DNA of 64,000 bases from Amblyomma americanum (Eukaryota > Arthropoda > Arachnida > Ixodida > Ixodidae): positions 66,204,149-66,268,148 of the forward strand of contig NC_135505.1 of assembly GCF_052857255.1 (NCBI RefSeq). Direction: 5' to 3'. The position numbers and the translations under genes were made by a program. The notes under the pieces are model-generated. The model ran no database searches and was not told the DNA's origin. It worked only from the letters and a program-made list of their open reading frames with translations. Position 1 is the stretch's first letter. The number at the start of each line of letters is the position of its first letter. Below, one piece after another: positions 58,886 to 64,000 of this stretch.

Positions 58886-59006
58886 TTACAGTTTTGATAC
58901 CAGAAGTTACCCCTGCGGCCTTTGGCGAGGGGCGAGCATGCTTTGGAGGTGTCAAAAAATACACCAACAACATAAGCAACGAAACATTAGGTTAGAAAGA
59001 AATCAA

Positions 59007-59007
59007 C

Positions 59008-59081
<74 letters not shown>
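59007..59081. repeat. (TA)n tract in R1 copy 1 3' UTR
   Basis: About 75 bases of TA repeat with one G substitution near 59,032, downstream of ORF2. Confidence 0.95.
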
Positions 59082-59085
<4 letters not shown>

Positions 59086-59701
59086 ACTTACATTTTGAAA
59101 AACACATTGTAGCAACATCTGGAGGAGCAATGAAGTAAACAGGGAAGGTAAATAACGAAACGTAGAAAACTTGTGAAGAAGACAACCAGAGTGAAGAGGA
59201 ATTTAAGCCGCACTAGCCTAAAGGATTGTCGATACATATATAACCGAAAACGAATTGATACACGGAGAGAAGAGGCAGACGTCAAGAGAAGAGGAAAACA
59301 ATACAGACCAGCAAGAGCGTTTCGGCAAGGAGTAACTGAAAGCATAACGAAGCAAGAAGCTAGAAGACAGAAGTGAAGCATAAGGAAGTAGAAGACAGAG
59401 TGAAAAAGTTTTTTTCTTCTTTTTCTTTCTCTTTTCTTTTTTTTCTTTTTTTGCTCATTGGTTTCAATAAACGCCCCTGTTGCCGTGGCCGCTCCCTTGG
59501 CCGTGGACGCTGATGGTAGCCACCTCACCCTTTCTCCCTTCCACACATCTTTCTTATCCTTCCCCTTTGTTTCTTTTTTTTTCTTCTGCCTTTTGACAAC
59601 CTGTCATTTTATTTATTTTGTACCTTTTTTTTCATTTTCCCTCCTACCCGCGATACATTAGTGGTGCGGGGAGTCTACTTCTATTAGACTCATCTATATT
59701 C

Positions 59702-59715
59702 TGTCCCTATCTACT
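59702..59715 (+). other. R1 target duplication between two R1 copies
   Basis: TGTCCCTATCTACT is the exact 14 bp 28S sequence that R1 duplicates on insertion. It lies between the 3' end of copy 1 and the 5' end of copy 2 and is not followed by other 28S sequence. A second R1 therefore inserted at the target copy made by the first, giving a tandem. Confidence 0.9.
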
Positions 59716-60848
59716 ACTACCATCAGCGTCTCCGCGGCGATCGGACGTGCCTGGGCCGAGCTGCGATGTTTTTTCAAAGTTTCGACTAGAACTTCTTGCC
59801 GTTAGTCTTTGTGCTTTGACACTGCTCCTTCGCGAAGACCTCGCCGACCTCTAGCTCAAATTTCATCAAGCTACGCGCAGTATTTCTCGAGATATAAGGC
59901 TTTTTACCAAACGAGTCCTTGTTAACCAAAGTGGACCATGTGCTGAGGTGAAGAAAGTGTGTTTGACAGCTTTTGCGCCTTGATAACCGCCTAAAAGTGC
60001 TTATAGAGTGATCGCATGTGTCTCGCGATTATTTTGCAATATATATCAATGTTTTAAACCAGATATTCGAGGAGAAACGTCAAAAATACCTGGTAAACAA
60101 CCGGCAGCCGGTCTAGCCCTAATCTCCTTCTCTCGGATTACGGAGACACGTAACTCCTTAGCCGTCCCTCCGAACCCTATCAAAATATATATTTTTGCAA
60201 TCTTGAACAAATAAGGAACATTTTGAGACCAGCCACGATTCACAACTCGCAAAATTTAAGCAAATATTTTCGATCGGGATTTCTGCGTAACGCCCTAGGA
60301 GTAGGGCGAGACCCTGGGTAGGGCGGACGGTCCCACGGAAAGTGGCATAACTCCGCAGCCGCTCAAGCTACAGGGCAGTATGACCACTTTTTGAAAATCC
60401 GAGAGCAAGGGCTATCGGGTGCTCGTATTGAGTTTTGCGAAAAATATGAGTATCGTTAATTTCTAGGCCATCAACCAAACCCCATACACACTGGGTTGCT
60501 CATACTTCGTGCTGCACAGTTTTGCTAGTGTTTTGTGCCCATTTTCTTACACCCGCCAAATTTGGCAGAAATTTAGAAAATTATTTTTCTTGACGGGAAA
60601 AATTATAAAAGGAATGGAAAAGAGTCCTTAAGCCAGGATAAACAAAATTGAAACAAGAAAAGGTGCAATATCCAACTACCACCAGGCATAGGTCTCATGA
60701 TGGGGCGACATAACCGACTCATCCTCGGGAGCTCTCAGCTTGGCTGAAGAAAATCTTTTGCCTCCTGTTGGCTGGCAGATCAGCTTGGTGCTATTTCTTC
60801 ACTACTTTAGTGAATTCTAAGGGACATCTGATAGCTGTAGAGGAAGAT

Positions 60849-62383
60849 GTACAAGAAAGGAACATTTTTGCTGTCGAGTAGGGAGGAACTCTCAGAGAGT
60901 AACTCTACTCAACACAAGAGAGGAGAAATCGAAAAAGAAAAAGAAGACCAAGAAGACTCCAAAGCCCACTAAAGACCTTCCAACAAGGCTGGGTACCCCG
61001 ATCCAGAACCAGACACGAGACGAGTCAAGTGCTCAGGCCTCGGGAGACGACGAACCAGAGTATAAACAAAGCTCAACGCAGCAAGCCAAGACTTCACAGA
61101 AGGTTTCAGACGAACGAAACACAACTCAAGCAAGAGAGAACCTGGAAGAAGCGGAAGGAAGGAAAAATCAAGTGCCAGTTGACCAAGAAGAAAACTCTCA
61201 GAAGGAAAGCAAAAACATGTGCTCCACAGAACCAGAAGAGGCAAATGGATTTCCGTGCCAAGGTCTCCTAGAAAATCTAGGGAGCAATATCTATGAAGGA
61301 AGAACCTCACCAGTCAGCCGAGGCACAAGGAGTGACTTCGATGGGGAAGAACTTCAAGGAACCCCCAACGACGCAATAAGGGGAACACTTGCTAAGATAG
61401 CAAAAGCAGACAAAAACATAATGAGGTCACTGTTGCGACTCTCCTCCCTCAACCACAGGTGGAGATGAAGATGTTGCACAGGAACTGGAAAAAATTCTCA
61501 ATGAAGTTGCCAAGCTCAAAATGCTGCTGCTTCAGAACACTCACGAGAATCAGTTCCTGAGGGGACAGCTAGAAGAAATGAAGTCAGAAAAAAAGACTGG
61601 CCCAACTTTTGCTGAAGTAGTGCAGGCCACATCATCAACAGAACAAGAAACAGCAAAGGAAGAAACGACAGCTGTCATTATCACTTCCAGAACGCTGAGA
61701 CAAGAAAAGATCTTGGAGGCATTGAAGAAAGAAGTTGATCCAGCCGAACTAAACATCCGAGACACTTCCCTGAGACCAGGAAGGGAGGGAGTGGTAGTGC
61801 TCTCCACACACCCAGAGTCTATGGAGAGACTAACTACATAAGTGCAAAGGAAACATTACGGGAGCTGGACATCAAAAAGCCGAAAGGAAAAAGAATGGAA
61901 ATAAAGCCCATTGGAATCGAGGATACGCATACAACCGAAATAGCTGAAAAGATCATAAAACAAAACGGATTGGCCTGCACAGAAGAGGACATGGAAATAA
62001 CAGAGCTTTGGAAAGGACGCAATGGGATGACGGCTGTCGTCGCCTTAAACAAGAATGCCTACACCCAAGTGAAAGGCAAGAGGACACTCTCTATCGGATG
62101 GACCAAGTCCCCTATGTTTGACCACATAAGAGTGACGAGATGTCTGAAATGTGCATCTTACAACCACAGTTCCTTCGGCTGCCAGGAAGACCCAAGATGT
62201 GCCCAATGTGGACAACACGGACACGTGAGAGGTGAATGTGAAGCAGAACCATCCTGCCCAGTGTGCCTTAAGGTAGGACGCAACGAGCAGGAAACCAGGC
62301 ACTCCATGCTCTCTTACTCCTGTCCAACCTATGAGGAGAAAAAGAATGAAGAGAGGGAGAGGATTCTGAGGCGAATGCTGTGA
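60849..62383 (+). pseudogene. R1 ORF1, gag-like, copy 2
   Basis: The N-terminal region near 60,849-61,470 is Lys/Glu-rich and lies in more than one frame. The helical part at 61,480-61,560 (EVAKLKMLLLQNTHENQFLR) parallels copy 1. The core at 61,521-61,841 includes ILEALKKEVDPAELNIRD and LRPGREGVVVLST. After a shift, 61,895-62,383 holds three zinc units: CLKCASYNHSSFGC, CAQCGQHGHVRGEC and a CPVCLKVGRNEQETRH...C unit. Compared with copy 1 the third unit is intact. Frame shifts at about 61,470 and 61,850 disable it. Confidence 0.8.
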
Positions 62384-62397
62384 AGTCTACCGGCAAC

Positions 62398-64000
62398 ATG
62401 GCAGGGACCGCGACGACAGTACACATAACCAGCAAACCTACTCAAAACAACTTTAATCATAACGTGCAATCACAAACTGAAAACCATTTCGAAATTATAC
62501 AGGTTAATTTAGCCAGAGCTTATAAAGCAAACGAAACATTACAACGCTTTCAAGCAAATAATGATCATGACATTTCAGCAGTTCAGGAACCATACCATCT
62601 AAAGAACAAAATTATTCCATTTCCAATAAAGCACAAGGTAATCGCAGCTAGTGAAAACGCAAAAGTAGCATTAATTATTCATAAACCCGAAACTCAAGTT
62701 TTCCCCATTCAAATAGAAGACAAATTGGTAGTTGCTAGAATAACCAAAGGAGGTAAAGATATCATACTTATAAATTGCTACATTCCCCCTACTAACAATA
62801 TCAATCCAATGTTAGACAAAATTGATAACATTATCTCAAACCATTTGCAGGAAAATGTCATAACTTTGGGAGATTTTAATGCAAAAAATACAATTTGGGG
62901 TAGTAAGGAAACCGATGAAAAAGGGCAAGAAGTATTGGAATTCGCAATGAAAAATAATATGGTCATATTAAACCATCCACACTCACCCCTACCTTTAAAA
63001 CAAATAGAGCGAAAGGGTGGATTGACTTAACTCTCGTTAATCAAAAAATCTACTCTGAAATTACCACTTGGGAGGTACTAAAAGAAATCACTGATAGTGA
63101 TCATCGGTATATCCGAATTAGAGTATCTCAAGAGAAACATCCGAAAAAATATCACAGAATGCTAAAGGATAATCAAAAAATATTGCAAGCTTTATGTGAT
63201 GATTAATGGTTTAGTGAATGATTAGCTTTAAATACACCACTAGAAATTGAAGAAGTTATGTCAGCAATGTATAAGAAAATTGAAACATTACAAAATAAGT
63301 ATAAAACAATAGTGAAAGAAAGTAAACACAACCTTAATCCTTAGTGGAATCTAGACTTAAAAATAGAAAGGAAAAGAATAAGAGCTATGAGGAAACGATA
63401 TCAAAAAGCATCTGGAGAAACTAGGATTAGACTCAAAAAAGAATACTACTTAGAACACACAACATACAACAATATGTTAGACAAAGCGAAAAAAGAAAGT
63501 TGGAATGATGTCTGTACTAAATTAGAAAAAAATCCATTCACATTACCCTATAAGATTGCGGCTAATCAAATTAAAACACCTCTAATAATTGGGAGCATAG
63601 TGAAATCAGATGGACAACAAACAACATCTTTAGAAGAAACAATTCATCACATATTAAATTCCTTCTACCCAATGGAACCATCCGACCAACCTGAAATAAC
63701 ATTCGGTATCGGCAACACGGAAAATGGTGACGATGTACCATTCATGGAACAAGAAATTCAAGAAACAATCAAAAATCTCAGAACCAACATTGCACCAGGG
63801 CCAGACGATTTAAATACAATTTTTGTACAAACACTGCACAAAACACATGTCTTTCTTCAACAGCATATTTAATGCTTGTCTTCGAGTTGGATACTTTCCC
63901 AAATGCTGGCGCAAATCCCGAATTATACTAATTCCTAAAGCAGACAGTCGAAAGAAGAAAGGAGTGGAAAAATTTCGACCAATTGCAATTAATTCAATCT
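62398..64000 (+). pseudogene. R1 ORF2, copy 2, partial
   Basis: ATG at 62,398 opens ORF2 just after the ORF1 stop. The endonuclease has IIQVNLARAYKANE, VQEPYHLKN, ITLGDFNAKNTIWGS and, after a frameshift at about 63,000, SDHRYIRI near 63,100. RT begins at 63,387 (MRKRYQKASGETRIRLKKEY) and has LRTNIAPGPDDLNTIF. Another shift at about 63,860 precedes FNACLRVGYFPKCWRKSRII and the KFRPIAINS block at the window end. Several shifts and stops (for example at 63,205) mark it as decayed. The RT active site is beyond the window. Confidence 0.8.

Larger units (their letters stand above)
52408..59701 (+). mobile_element. R1: R1-type LINE, copy 1, at the 28S R1 site
   Basis: The element starts directly after 28S ...tgtccctatcta and ends before TGTCCCTATCTACT (59,702-59,715), the 14 bp target duplication known for R1. 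It has a 5' UTR of about 1.1 kb, ORF1 with zinc knuckles, ORF2 with endonuclease, RT, RNase H and a terminal knuckle, then a 3' UTR with (TA)n (59,007-59,081) and T/C-rich tracts. The site and duplication identify R1 even though the protein also resembles LOA-type elements. Frameshifts and a damaged RT active site make the copy inactive. A 5' UTR block (gagctgcgcagttttttcaa) is shared with copy 2. Confidence 0.9.
59716..64000 (+). mobile_element. R1: R1-type LINE, copy 2, incomplete at window edge
   Basis: The copy starts after the 14 bp target with actaccatcagcgtctccgc. Its 5' UTR shares gagctgcga..ttttttcaa with copy 1. ORF1, the endonuclease and the start of RT follow. The element continues past base 64,000. 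Protein divergence between the two copies is substantial, so this is not a recent duplication. Confidence 0.85.

Overview
The window is eukaryotic nuclear DNA from an arthropod. The repeat families point to a chelicerate, most likely a hard tick: tRNA-derived SINEs with the GTTAAAGA-CCCC-GGTGGTCGAAATT block, I-type and CR1/L2-like LINEs with tick-style 3' tails, Penelope-like elements, and R1/R2 in 28S DNA. The genus is not determined. I see no bacterial genes, CRISPR arrays or operons. Almost all recognisable coding sequence is transposon-derived and decayed. The exception is one spliced Myb/SANT-like gene whose three exons join in an open frame.

Layout. 1-7,470: an I-type LINE on the minus strand with the 5' end of a second copy at the window edge; the LINE ends in a long (GT)n tract. 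7,470-9,400: nothing recognisable. 9,400-9,780: a 2 x 105 bp palindrome between two (TA)n tracts. 10,085-14,750: several Penelope-like element (PLE) copies, including an inverted pair. 14,888-16,080 and 24,050-25,265: two minus-strand pieces of a THAP/P-element-like transposase, separated by a complete 4.9 kb Harbinger element (16,847-21,778; 18 bp TIRs, CAG duplication) and by a duplicated block (22,270-24,068). One copy of that block carries a 411 bp MITE with an 8 bp target duplication. 26,406-26,895: a foldback element. 29,090-34,020: SINEs, a Gypsy 3' end, CR1/L2-like LINE pieces and a PLE tail. 34,020-39,750: one minus-strand LINE split by a piggyBac-like element and by a short Gypsy element with 5 bp duplications. 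39,755-40,756: more PLE. 40,768-44,268: the spliced Myb/SANT-like gene, with a LINE fragment in its second intron.

44,437-64,000 is the centrepiece. A partial rDNA unit (ITS2 end plus 28S) carries a full-length R2 at the R2 site (47,550-52,335). After 72 bp of 28S it carries an R1-type LINE at the R1 site (52,408-about 59,701). That LINE is followed by the 14 bp R1 target TGTCCCTATCTACT and the start of a second R1-type copy that runs off the window. The 28S has substitutions at conserved positions, and its left side joins non-rDNA, so it is probably a rDNA pseudogene or the edge of an array.

How the parts relate. The elements record a nested history. SINE tails resemble the 3' end of the I-type LINE, which suggests the LINE moves the SINEs. 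Gypsy and piggyBac entered an older LINE. A SINE entered a LINE 3' UTR with an 11 bp duplication. R2 and R1 share one 28S target. All calls come from reading the sequence and recalling protein families; no database search was run.
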